Below are positions 57,684 to 64,000 of a stretch of DNA of 64,000 nt, one piece after another. Source of the stretch: Actinoallomurus bryophytorum (GTDB taxonomy: Bacteria > Actinomycetota > Actinomycetes > Streptosporangiales > Streptosporangiaceae). The translations under genes were made by a program, and so were the position numbers. Where the stretch lies: the NCBI RefSeq assembly GCF_006716425.1, contig NZ_VFOZ01000001.1, forward strand, positions 3,286,001-3,350,000. Reading direction: 5' to 3'. Every line of letters begins with the position of its first letter. Positions within the stretch are counted from its first letter, which is position 1. The notes beneath the pieces are model-generated. The model ran no database searches. It was not told the origin of the DNA and saw only the letters and a list, made by a program, of their open reading frames with translations.

Positions 57684-57864
57684 GATTTGCAAGCAGCAGG
57701 TCAGGGTTCGAATCTCTTAGGCCGAGCCAGGGGGCGACCCCGTAACCCCGATGCGAAGGGCTCTGCCCCCTACAGCCCCCGGGGCCTGGGTTGGCGGAGT
57801 TCCGTAAGGTTTACTAAGGGGCGTTGCTCAAGCGTTCCATAGAGCAGTGGTGGGATACGTTGAC
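57684..57864. repeat. tRNA-Ala attachment relic, copy 4 (most decayed)
   Basis: GATTTGCAAGCAGCAGGTCA, then GGGTTCGAATCTC, GGGGGCGACCCC and a changed version of the flank, ending with GATACGTTGACTG. The GATACGTTG stretch of the other copies now supplies the TTG start of the next gene. Confidence 0.8.
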
Positions 57865-58753
57865 TGATATTTCCTGGTTGGGACCGCCCATCGATGTTCG
57901 GCCGCTATTCGCCGAACAGCACGTCGCGTTCATCGACCTGCTGCGTCAGCTCACCGACGACGAATGGCTCAGGCCAACGATCTGTCCGGAATGGACCGTC
58001 AAGGACATCGCCGCACACGTGCTTGGCGATCACGTCGGGCGGTTGTCGATGCACCGTGACGGTGAGGGCTTCCGCGTACTGCACCCACATGACGCGGAAC
58101 CGTTCACCGTCTATCTGGACCGCATCAACGAGGAATGGGTGGTCACCGCACGCCGGATCAGCACGCCGCTGTTGATTGATCTGCTCTCCACCGTCGGCGA
58201 GCAGATCGTGCGATTCTGGCCGACCGTTGATCCGGCTGCCCTCGGGGCGCGAGTGCGCTGGGCTGGGCCCGGGCCGCTCCCGTTCTGGCTTGACGCCGCG
58301 CGGGACTTCAGCGAGTACTGGACCCACCACCAGCAGATCTGTGACGCCACCGGCCGAGCCGGACTCATGGACCCCGAGTACCTCGGCCCCGTCCTGGACA
58401 CCTTCCTACGGGCCTTGCCGTACACGCTGCGCAACGTGACCGCTCCCGAAGGCACCGTCATTGAGATGAGCGTGACCGGATCCGGTGGAGGAGCGTGGAC
58501 CTGCATCCGTGGGCCGGAACGCTGGAAGCTGCAACATCAGTCGTCTCCAGCACCTACCGCACGGGTCGAGCTGTCCGCCGACACCACCTGGCGTCTGTGC
58601 ACCCGCGGCATCACCCCCGAAGAGGCGATAGCACAAGCACACATCAGCGGTGACCGACACCTGGCAACGGCAGCCCTCCAGATCGTGTCGATCATGTGGA
58701 CGCCACCCGACGAGCAGGATGAGTGGCCGAAGCACCGTACGCCGGGCCATTAA
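57860..58753 (+). CDS. Maleylpyruvate isomerase-family (mycothiol-dependent) protein
   Basis: 297 residues from a TTG at 57860; a TTG at 57824 would add 12 residues. N-terminal DinB-like domain: LFAEQHVAFIDLLRQLTDDEWLRPTICPEWTVKDIAAHVLGDHVGRLSMHRD, with metal-binding histidines at AHVLGDHVG and later YWTHHQQICDATGR. C-terminal domain ends with ARVELSADTTWRLCTRGITPEEAIAQAHISGDRHLA. Members of MDMPI/TIGR03083 use mycothiol in thiol-transfer or isomerase reactions; exact substrate unknown. Its 5' end is inside att relic 4. Confidence 0.8.
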   Translation: MTDISWLGPPIDVRPLFAEQHVAFIDLLRQLTDDEWLRPTICPEWTVKDIAAHVLGDHVGRLSMHRDGEGFRVLHPHDAEPFTVYLDRINEEWVVTARRISTPLLIDLLSTVGEQIVRFWPTVDPAALGARVRWAGPGPLPFWLDAARDFSEYWTHHQQICDATGRAGLMDPEYLGPVLDTFLRALPYTLRNVTAPEGTVIEMSVTGSGGGAWTCIRGPERWKLQHQSSPAPTARVELSADTTWRLCTRGITPEEAIAQAHISGDRHLATAALQIVSIMWTPPDEQDEWPKHRTPGH

Positions 58754-59078
58754 GAGAGCTCGAATCCCCCAGCGGGGGCATCAGGCGTACGGGATGACGG
58801 GACGGGCGGTGATGTGCGTTCGTCCGGGCGGACAGCGGCGCGCAGTGAGGGGCGGCAGCGGGGGCCTGCGTCCACTATCGGCATGAGTGGTGAACTCACG
58901 AGTCTGGTCGCGGTAGCCGGGACCCGGCTCTGACCTATTTCCTCCAGCGACGAACCGCGGGGCGCGCCGAGCAGTTCACGCGAGATGAACGGCTGCACCG
59001 GCACGGGGAGCGGGCGCACCGGCGGAGGTGGTCAGGGGCTTGGGCGGAAGCCGGGGTGTGGCCGATGCCGAACGTCGG
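58754..59078. other. Region without a recognised gene
   Basis: 325 bases between two plausible genes. A small hairpin (ATCCCCCAGCGGGGGCAT) lies just past the previous stop. Short frames on both strands have no convincing start or family. Confidence 0.6.
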
Positions 59079-59690
59079 TCACGGGGCGGCGCCCGCCGGG
59101 AGGAGACCGGCTGCCGCCGCCGGCCGGACGAACACGTCAAGGAAATGCAGGGCGACGGCGCCGCCGGCGATCGCGACGGCCGGGGCTATCCAGGCTGCGG
59201 TGCGAGAGCGCCGGGCCATGAGTCCGAGGATCACGATGATTATTCCGGTCGACCACCAGGCGATGTCACTGTGCAGCCGGGCGGCGTCGGCTTCAATCAG
59301 GCAGGGCCGGTCCAGCCGCTGAATGTAGGCGCACAGCTGTGCCGAGGTCGGATCGTAGGGCAGGCCTCCGGGGGAGGTCTGGTACAACTGCCAGAACACC
59401 AGGCCCGCGGCGACGACGATCAATTGCAGGCGACTCAGCTCGGTCCCGAGCCTGCGCCCCGCCCACCATTCGTACGCCGCGACCGCCGTGAACCCGACCA
59501 CCAGTCCACCGAGCGTGGCCGTCGTAACCAACGCGCTGCTCCGGTACGTCACCGCCGCAGCGATGATCACGGCAAAGAAGCCACCGATGGACACGAAACC
59601 CGCCTGGCAGGACGCCCACCAGGAACGCGCCATGCGGGGTATCGGCGTCGGGACGTCAGGTGCTAGGAACGAATACCCCGTGGCGCGCAT
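59079..59690 (-). CDS. Hypothetical membrane protein
   Basis: 203 residues from ATG. About five hydrophobic segments: GFVSIGGFFAVIIAAAVTY, LVTTATLGGLVVGFTAVAAY, LQLIVVAAGLVFWQLY, IAWWSTGIIIVILGLMAR and WIAPAVAIAGGAVALHFLDVFV. A loop of about 45 residues holds two cysteines (AQLCAYIQRLDRPCLIEAD). No family recognised. Confidence 0.7.
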   Translation of the reverse strand: MRATGYSFLAPDVPTPIPRMARSWWASCQAGFVSIGGFFAVIIAAAVTYRSSALVTTATLGGLVVGFTAVAAYEWWAGRRLGTELSRLQLIVVAAGLVFWQLYQTSPGGLPYDPTSAQLCAYIQRLDRPCLIEADAARLHSDIAWWSTGIIIVILGLMARRSRTAAWIAPAVAIAGGAVALHFLDVFVRPAAAAGLLPAGAAP

Positions 59691-59854
59691 ACGGTTCCCC
59701 CGTCTGGGTCGATGCCCTCATTGAATACCCCCGCAGCGGACCATCTGGCACACGCTGCCCGAATCCGGCCATGTGCGCCGGGCGATGGATGAAACACGCG
59801 ATCAAGGCATCGACATCTCGTGCCGTCCCCTGGAAGCGGTGTAGACCAACCTGT

Positions 59855-60280
59855 TCAGCGGTCTGCGGGCGCGCGGTTCCCTTCAGGGGGCCCGAGCAGG
59901 TCCCAACGATTGCCGGCGATGTCCAAGAACACGGCGACCCGTCCGTAGGGCTCTGTACGTGGCGAGGTGACGAACTCGACGCCTGCGGCCACCATGCGTT
60001 CGTGGGCAGCGTCGAAGTCGTCCACCTGGAGGAAGAACCCCACCCGGTCGGCGACCTGGTTTCCGACCGCGGCGGCTTGATGCTCGCCGTCCGCGCGTGC
60101 GAGCAGGATGCCGGTTTCGCCGCCCGGCGGCCGGACGACGACCCACCGCTTTGGGCGGCCGTCGTTCGTCAGCGATGGCGAGTCCTCGACCAGATCGAAG
60201 CCCAACGCGTTGACGAAGAACTCGACGGCTCGGTCGTAGTCGTCCACGACTATCGCGACCAGATCGACTCGCACCTTCAT
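59855..60280 (-). CDS. VOC family (glyoxalase/bleomycin-resistance-like) protein
   Basis: 141 residues from ATG behind AGGATC. Two beta-alpha-beta modules: VDLVAIVVDDYDRAVEFFVNALGFDLVED and GFFLQVDDFDAAHERMVAAGVEFVTSPRTEPYGRVAVFLDIAGNRWDLLGP. The terminal glutamate of many VOC metal sites is an aspartate here (WDL). Substrate unknown. A gene fragment lies five bases upstream. Confidence 0.88.
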   Translation of the reverse strand: MKVRVDLVAIVVDDYDRAVEFFVNALGFDLVEDSPSLTNDGRPKRWVVVRPPGGETGILLARADGEHQAAAVGNQVADRVGFFLQVDDFDAAHERMVAAGVEFVTSPRTEPYGRVAVFLDIAGNRWDLLGPPEGNRAPADR

Positions 60281-60284
60281 GATC

Positions 60285-60428
60285 CTAGGAGTGTGGGGCG
60301 CGACCGGCTCGGTCCTTGGTCGCGTAGCGATCGAAGACCGGCCGCCCGTACGCGAGCGCCATCCGTTCCGGATCGACGCCCCAGATCTCGCTCGCGCGCA
60401 TCGCCGCGGCCGCCGACACGACCTGTCA
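60285..60428 (-). pseudogene. C-terminal gene fragment
   Basis: Reading VVSAAAAMRASEIWGVDPERMALAYGRPVFDRYATKDRAGRAPHS to a TAG at 60285-60287. A stop lies just upstream of the first codon and no ribosome site precedes it, so this looks like the last 45 or so residues of a lost gene. Good codon bias; family not recognised. Confidence 0.45.
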
Positions 60429-60460
60429 GGGTCGGGATAGTGCCTAAGGGGCCTGCCGCG

Positions 60461-61042
60461 TCATGCCGACCATCGGGTGCCGATCCGGCCGTGTCGTATT
60501 CGGCCTACCAGGCGGACGTGCAGCGTCTCCGGCGTGCCGTCGCCCGCGTCCCTGGTGATCGCTAGATTGCTGTGCCGTACCGACAGTTCGTTCGCGTCCA
60601 CCACCATGCCCGGTGCGAGGACCAGCTCCACGTTGCCGCCGCTTACCCGCAGCTCGATCACCAACTCGGGCCCGCTGCGTACCGCGCTGGTCAGGTCCAG
60701 CCTCACGTCGCACCACGCGGTACGCAGCGCCAGCCGGTGCGGCAGCGTCCACCGGCCGTCGAGGCGCACCGCGCCGTGCTTCTCCTTGATGGTGAGCAGT
60801 TCGGCGGCCGGCGTCCTGGCGAGTGTCAGCGCGTTGTCGCTGCCCGGCATCGCGATCAGATCGGCGGTGAGCGGAGCCAGCGCGTCGACGGTGCGGGTGA
60901 CCAGCGCCGCGCTCAGCCGCTCGTCGAACTCGACCGGGTCGAGCCGGCCGTCGGTGACAGCGGCGCGTAGCAGGTCGATCACCCGGTCACGGTCCGCGTC
61001 GGACGCGCGTAGCGCGGGTGAGCTGGACGGATCTGCCGGCAT
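60461..61042 (-). CDS. DUF1707 SHOCT-like domain protein
   Basis: 193 residues from ATG. N-terminal DUF1707 domain: LRASDADRDRVIDLLRAAVTDGRLDPVEFDERLSAAL (residues 11-47). A beta-rich C-terminal part follows (GAVRLDGRWTLPHRLALRTAWCDVRLDLTSA, LRVSGGNVELVLAPGMVVDANEL, LHVRLVGRIRHGRIG), like the LiaF-type beta-helix tail seen in this family. No membrane helix. Function unknown; DUF1707 proteins are widespread in actinobacteria. The gap 61043-61281 shows no gene. Confidence 0.85.
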   Translation of the reverse strand: MPADPSSSPALRASDADRDRVIDLLRAAVTDGRLDPVEFDERLSAALVTRTVDALAPLTADLIAMPGSDNALTLARTPAAELLTIKEKHGAVRLDGRWTLPHRLALRTAWCDVRLDLTSAVRSGPELVIELRVSGGNVELVLAPGMVVDANELSVRHSNLAITRDAGDGTPETLHVRLVGRIRHGRIGTRWSA

Positions 61043-61281
61043 CCGGTCTCCTCAACGGCGACGCGGTGGCGCCACGCCACCGACATTCCACGTTATATCG
61101 CGAGTCGGCGGCCATCAACGAGAGGTATGCCGGAATGGTGCCGATCACAGCGTCCGGATCGGGCGTCGACGTGAACCTTCTCGGCCGCCGTTGGTCACGT
61201 GGTCATCGCCTACGCGCTCCGGCGACCCGATCGAGTACCTCCTGCGGGGAGCTCGACCTGTCCGGGCCGGAATACGAACGG

Positions 61282-61677
61282 TCAGGCGCCGCCCTTGGTA
61301 CCCATCGCCCTGACCGCGATGATCACGACCAGCATGATCATCATCGACGTGACGACCCACGTCATCGACGCCTTGCTGGGTTTGGTCGTCGGGTCCTTGA
61401 GCCAGCGGTAGTAGTCACGGGTGATCTGGCCGCGTACCGGGGCTAGCGCGAGGGGAAAACCGACGATGAGCGCCGCGTACAGGAAGAGCGTCTCGGCCAA
61501 CGTGTGACTCTGGACGAGGGAACGCGAGCCGACACAGACGATGCCGATGACCGGCATCCAGAACTGCTTTCTGCGGTACTCCGGAATCTGGATGATCCAC
61601 TGCATGCCGACAAGATTGAAAAGAGTGGCGCCCACCGCGATGAGAATCCATGCGCTGGTGGGCAACGACAAGAACAT
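61282..61677 (-). CDS. Hypothetical membrane protein
   Basis: 131 residues from ATG behind GAAGGAG. Hydrophobic segments at FLSLPTSAWILIAVGATLFNLVGMQW, PVIGIVCVGSRSLV, TLFLYAALIVGFPLALAP and MTWVVTSMMIMLVVIIAVRAM, with a polar loop (RGQITRDYYRWLKDPTTKPSK). No family recognised. The gap 61678-61899 shows nothing definite. Confidence 0.72.
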   Translation of the reverse strand: MFLSLPTSAWILIAVGATLFNLVGMQWIIQIPEYRRKQFWMPVIGIVCVGSRSLVQSHTLAETLFLYAALIVGFPLALAPVRGQITRDYYRWLKDPTTKPSKASMTWVVTSMMIMLVVIIAVRAMGTKGGA

Positions 61678-61899
61678 CCAGGCTCCTTCAGGGATCGGCC
61701 ACGCACTTGACGCGGGACCGGCACCGTCGTTCCGGACGGAGGCCAGGACAGGATACGGATGAGCCGGAAAGAGACCGGCGGAGGGACCGAGCAGACCGTA
61801 CGTCCATGGCCCGGCGACTAGGTCTAATAAAGCGCCTCGGACCCGTAGTGACGCCGGGTGGCAGTTCTCGTATGCTCCTCACACTTTGTGAGGAGATAG

Positions 61900-62403
61900 A
61901 TGATCATGAGCACCAACCGCGGTCTCGACGAACTCGGCATGCGTCTGACGGAGGACGGCTGCGAGGTCCGGACCGACCAGGTCGGGGGACGTCCCGCTCT
62001 CGTCGGTCATCGCGTGGACTTCCTGCCGCAGATGCTCTTCTCCCGGATCCACCTCTACACCGTGGCCGCCGACCTCGAACGGGTCACCGGTGACGACGTG
62101 TGGGGCTTCGCGGCCGAGGTCTCCCGCTACGTGACGAGCACGTCGAACAGCCTGCGCGGCGCGCAGAGCGGGATCGCCGCTTTCAGCGTCCTCATCAGCC
62201 CGAACGTCACCGGCGACGCGATCGAGGCGAGTTCGGGGAAGGCGCCCGTACGGTTCGCGCTACGCGTCCAACCGGTGGTCGTGGATGCCTCCAACGGTGC
62301 GGTGCACACCAACCGCAAGGGCCAGGTCTTCGGCTTCATGATGAACGGCCATCTGCGCCGCAAGGTGAACCTCTACCTTCCCGCCCCGGCGACCACGGCC
62401 TGA
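61900..62403 (+). CDS. Hypothetical protein
   Basis: 167 residues; ATG at 61900 behind GTGAGGAG, with a second ATG at 61906. Soluble alpha/beta protein: RGLDELGMRLTEDGCEVRTDQVGGRPALVGHRVDFLPQMLFSRIHLYTVAADL, then WGFAAEVSRYVTSTSNSLRGAQSGIAAFSVLISPNV, and VRFALRVQPVVVDASNGAVHTNRKGQVFGFMMNGHLRRKVNLYLP. The pattern of strands and the central helix is well defined, but no family is recognised. Followed 31 bases later by another unknown gene in the same direction. Confidence 0.75.
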   Translation: MIMSTNRGLDELGMRLTEDGCEVRTDQVGGRPALVGHRVDFLPQMLFSRIHLYTVAADLERVTGDDVWGFAAEVSRYVTSTSNSLRGAQSGIAAFSVLISPNVTGDAIEASSGKAPVRFALRVQPVVVDASNGAVHTNRKGQVFGFMMNGHLRRKVNLYLPAPATTA

Positions 62404-62434
62404 ACCATCACTACTTGGGCACCGAGGAGAGCGG

Positions 62435-63016
62435 ATGACGTTCCGGCAGCACGTTGAGCAGGTCGCCGTGCGCGCCCTGGCCGAGTTTCCCGCGGAGGCG
62501 GTGCCCGCGATCTATACGGTCACGTTCCGGATCGACTGCGTGGACCAGGACCCTCGGTTCCCCTATCTGGCGATCGGCTACAACACCGAGACCGAGGTGG
62601 CCCGGCTGCTGGCGTCGCCGAGTCCGCCAGACGCTTGGGAGGCCCGCTGGAACTACGCCTACTTTCCGCCATCCGGGCTGGAGGGGACCCACATCGCCGG
62701 CCACGATCACGTACGCGATCCGGCCGGCGCCGAGTCGCACCGGCGAGAGGCGGTGACACAGGGCCTTTGGTACGAGGACGCGGACGACCTCTCCGAGCAG
62801 GAGAGGGACGAGCGAGGAGAACAGCTCGAGGCCCAGTTCCACGCGCTCTGTGTCGACGTGGCGCGCCGGCTCCACGGCCAGATCGCCAAAGTCATAGGAC
62901 GGCCAGTGCCGGTGGTTCTCTACGACATGTTCAACCCCGACGAGATGTTCGCTCTCACCAAAGCCGCAAACCCGGCAGAACTGGTCGCGGAGTTCCTGAC
63001 CGAGGACCCGGGCTGA
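62435..63016 (+). CDS. Hypothetical protein (possibly DUF4303-like)
   Basis: 193 residues from ATG behind GAGGAG. Reads FRQHVEQVAVRALAEFPAEAVPAIYTVTFRIDCVDQDPRFPYLAIGYNTETEV, RWNYAYFPPSGLEG, DDLSEQERDERGEQLEAQFHALCVDVARRLH and PVPVVLYDMFNPDEMFALTKAANP. Strand-rich start with the YNTE turn and a glutamate-rich helix are reminiscent of DUF4303 or SMI1-like proteins; weak resemblance only. Confidence 0.7.
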   Translation: MTFRQHVEQVAVRALAEFPAEAVPAIYTVTFRIDCVDQDPRFPYLAIGYNTETEVARLLASPSPPDAWEARWNYAYFPPSGLEGTHIAGHDHVRDPAGAESHRREAVTQGLWYEDADDLSEQERDERGEQLEAQFHALCVDVARRLHGQIAKVIGRPVPVVLYDMFNPDEMFALTKAANPAELVAEFLTEDPG

Positions 63017-63080
63017 CGACCCCTCACGGCTGGGCGGATCAGCGTCCGGCTTTCCGCCTCGCTGGCAACGAGCAGGGACC

Positions 63081-63581
63081 TCATCGACCTTCGGCGAGCC
63101 GGGTGCGCGCCTCCATGAGGGCGAAGCCGAGCAGGTTGAGGCCTTTCCACAGGTGGGGTTGCGTCGCATGGTCGTCGTCGGCGGCCATGCCGATGCCCCA
63201 GATCCGGTCCAGTGGGCTGGCTTCGACCAGGATTCGTGATCCGGTGCCGAGCAGATAGGCCTTCAGCACGGGGTACCGGCCGAACTTCGCGGCGTTACCG
63301 GCGGCGACGATCTCAAGGCGTCGAGCGACCCACGTGGCCTCATCGAACGCGCTGATCTCCCGGCCGAGTTCCTTGGCCTGCCGCGGATGGCCCGCCTCGA
63401 CGATGCGGGCGAAGGTCTCCTCGTCACCGAACAGCCGTGCCTTCTGCGCCATCATCCAGTGCTCGGCGGTGCGGTAGGTCACTCCGTCGACGGTGAAGGG
63501 GTATCCCTCATACCACTGGCTCAGGCAGCCCTTGCCGACGGAGGCGGACGGCTGATGACCCCAGAAGAACAGGTATTTCAT
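63081..63581 (-). CDS. NADAR family protein
   Basis: 166 residues from the ATG at 63581, near AGGAGCAGGGG; the frame is open 35 codons upstream without conserved sequence. NADAR core: FFWGHQPSASVGKGCLSQWYEGYPFTVDGVTYRTAEHWMMAQKARLFGDEETFARIV. Then EIVAAGNAAKFGRYPVLKAYLLGTGSRILVEASPLDRIWGIGMAADD near residues 100-145, with the aspartate-rich active region. NADAR proteins are N-glycosidases that remove ADP-ribose or act on related riboflavin and NAD intermediates; some act with ADP-ribosyltransferase systems. Here no partner is adjacent. Confidence 0.92.
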   Translation of the reverse strand: MKYLFFWGHQPSASVGKGCLSQWYEGYPFTVDGVTYRTAEHWMMAQKARLFGDEETFARIVEAGHPRQAKELGREISAFDEATWVARRLEIVAAGNAAKFGRYPVLKAYLLGTGSRILVEASPLDRIWGIGMAADDDHATQPHLWKGLNLLGFALMEARTRLAEGR

Positions 63582-63729
63582 CCGATGCCCCTGCTCCTGC
63601 AGACGACAGACGTCGGCGACGCTACGCGGTCCGGGTTCGGTGATCGGCATGCGAGGACCATCTCGGATCCCCTCCGGACAACGCAACCTCGACGAGAGGA
63701 GTCACGGGCGGCCCGGCCGTCCTGCCTGT

Positions 63730-64000
63730 TCAGGCGTCGTCCACGAGCCCCATCGCGTTGGCGAATCCGGCTATGAACTCGCGAAACTCAGGATCCGTCT
63801 CGTCGGCGGCCATCTCGGCCAGCTCCCCCGCCGACCGCTGCCGGTCCGGTGGGGACAGCCGGCTCAGAAGATGCGCGGCGTACTCCATCTGCTTGAGGGC
63901 AATCCGGTCTTCGAGTACCGACTCGTCGCACCTCTCGAAGAACCACGTGTAGGCCACGACCGCCTTGAGGAGCTGTCTCACCAGCTCCGGAGATTCACTC
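63730..64000 (-). CDS. Hypothetical protein, 5' end beyond the window
   Basis: The frame is open to the right edge (..SESPELVRQLLKAVVAYTWFFERCDESVLEDRIALKQMEYAAHLLSRLSPPDRQRSAGELAEMAADETDPEFREFIAGFANAMGLVDDA) with a TGA at 63730. A GTG at 63981 is inside the window but the residues before it continue the same style, so the start probably lies just outside. Helical, acidic; no family recognised. Confidence 0.6.
   Translation of the reverse strand, partial: SESPELVRQLLKAVVAYTWFFERCDESVLEDRIALKQMEYAAHLLSRLSPPDRQRSAGELAEMAADETDPEFREFIAGFANAMGLVDDA

Noticed and set aside
59028..59666. A 212-residue plus-strand frame
   Set aside because: Antisense to the multi-helix membrane protein gene 59079-59690; arginine- and glycine-rich with no start signal.

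Overview
The window is high-GC actinobacterial chromosome spanning the replication origin. The gene order cca / Nudix-DUF6049-murJ-pseudokinase-sigM-rsmA-trxB-trxA ... parB-parA-rsmG-jag-yidC-yidD-rnpA-rpmH / dnaA-oriC-dnaN-gnd-recF-DUF721-gyrB-gyrA-DUF3566-tRNA-Ile-tRNA-Ala-DLW39 is the conserved actinobacterial origin block. A gnd gene between dnaN and recF, as in Streptomyces and Streptosporangiales and unlike Mycobacterium, together with the general gene style suggests a filamentous actinomycete (perhaps Thermomonosporaceae or a relative; inference). No ribosomal RNA is present.

Layout. 0-4.5 kb: an oligopeptide/dipeptide ABC transporter (solute-binding protein tail, two ATPases, two permeases). 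4.5-9.3 kb: an MFS transporter, a VapBC-like toxin-antitoxin pair, bioA and the CCA-adding enzyme, the last two on the minus strand. 9.5-18.8 kb: the envelope and stress block, containing a Nudix hydrolase, DUF6049 protein, MurJ flippase, a membrane pseudokinase, SigM with its zinc anti-sigma factor, and the trxB-trxA pair behind a textbook SigR-type promoter. 19.0-19.6 kb: a GNAT acetyltransferase. 19.7-25.5 kb: about 5.7 kb with no recognisable gene but with dense structure: a 41-bp tandem array, a 27-bp array, three perfect parS sites, roughly 122-bp degenerate repeats next to parB, and two nested pairs of degenerate inverted repeats sharing one axis near 23.8 kb. 25.5-31.5 kb: parB-parA-rsmG and jag-yidC-yidD-rnpA-rpmH on the minus strand, running away from dnaA. 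31.5-44 kb: dnaA, oriC (33.53-33.96 kb), dnaN, gnd, recF, DUF721, gyrB, gyrA, DUF3566 on the plus strand.

44-58 kb is an accessory zone built on two tRNA genes. tRNA-Ile is followed by a decayed tyrosine integrase, a decayed small gene and a second copy of the tRNA 3' half. tRNA-Ala is followed by an IS110-family element and by three further copies of its own 3' end plus flank, at about 52.0, 53.6 and 57.7 kb, separating short cargo segments with orphan genes and pseudogenes. This reads as a series of nested or tandem, largely decayed integrative elements. Between them (45.5-49.2 kb) lie ordinary genes (RidA, a secreted HNH nuclease, DLW-39 peptide, HAD phosphatase) and a small cluster of near-perfect DnaA boxes at 47.98-48.06 kb. 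58-64 kb carries miscellaneous chromosomal genes: a mycothiol-dependent maleylpyruvate isomerase-family protein, VOC and DUF1707 proteins, small membrane proteins, two unrecognised soluble proteins and a NADAR-domain protein.

How the genes work together: DnaA, oriC, DnaN, RecF and gyrase start and support replication; ParA/ParB with the parS sites segregate the origin; YidC, Jag, MurJ and the pseudokinase serve membrane and wall assembly; SigM/RsmA and TrxB/TrxA serve stress response. All similarity and identity statements are by eye; no database search was run.
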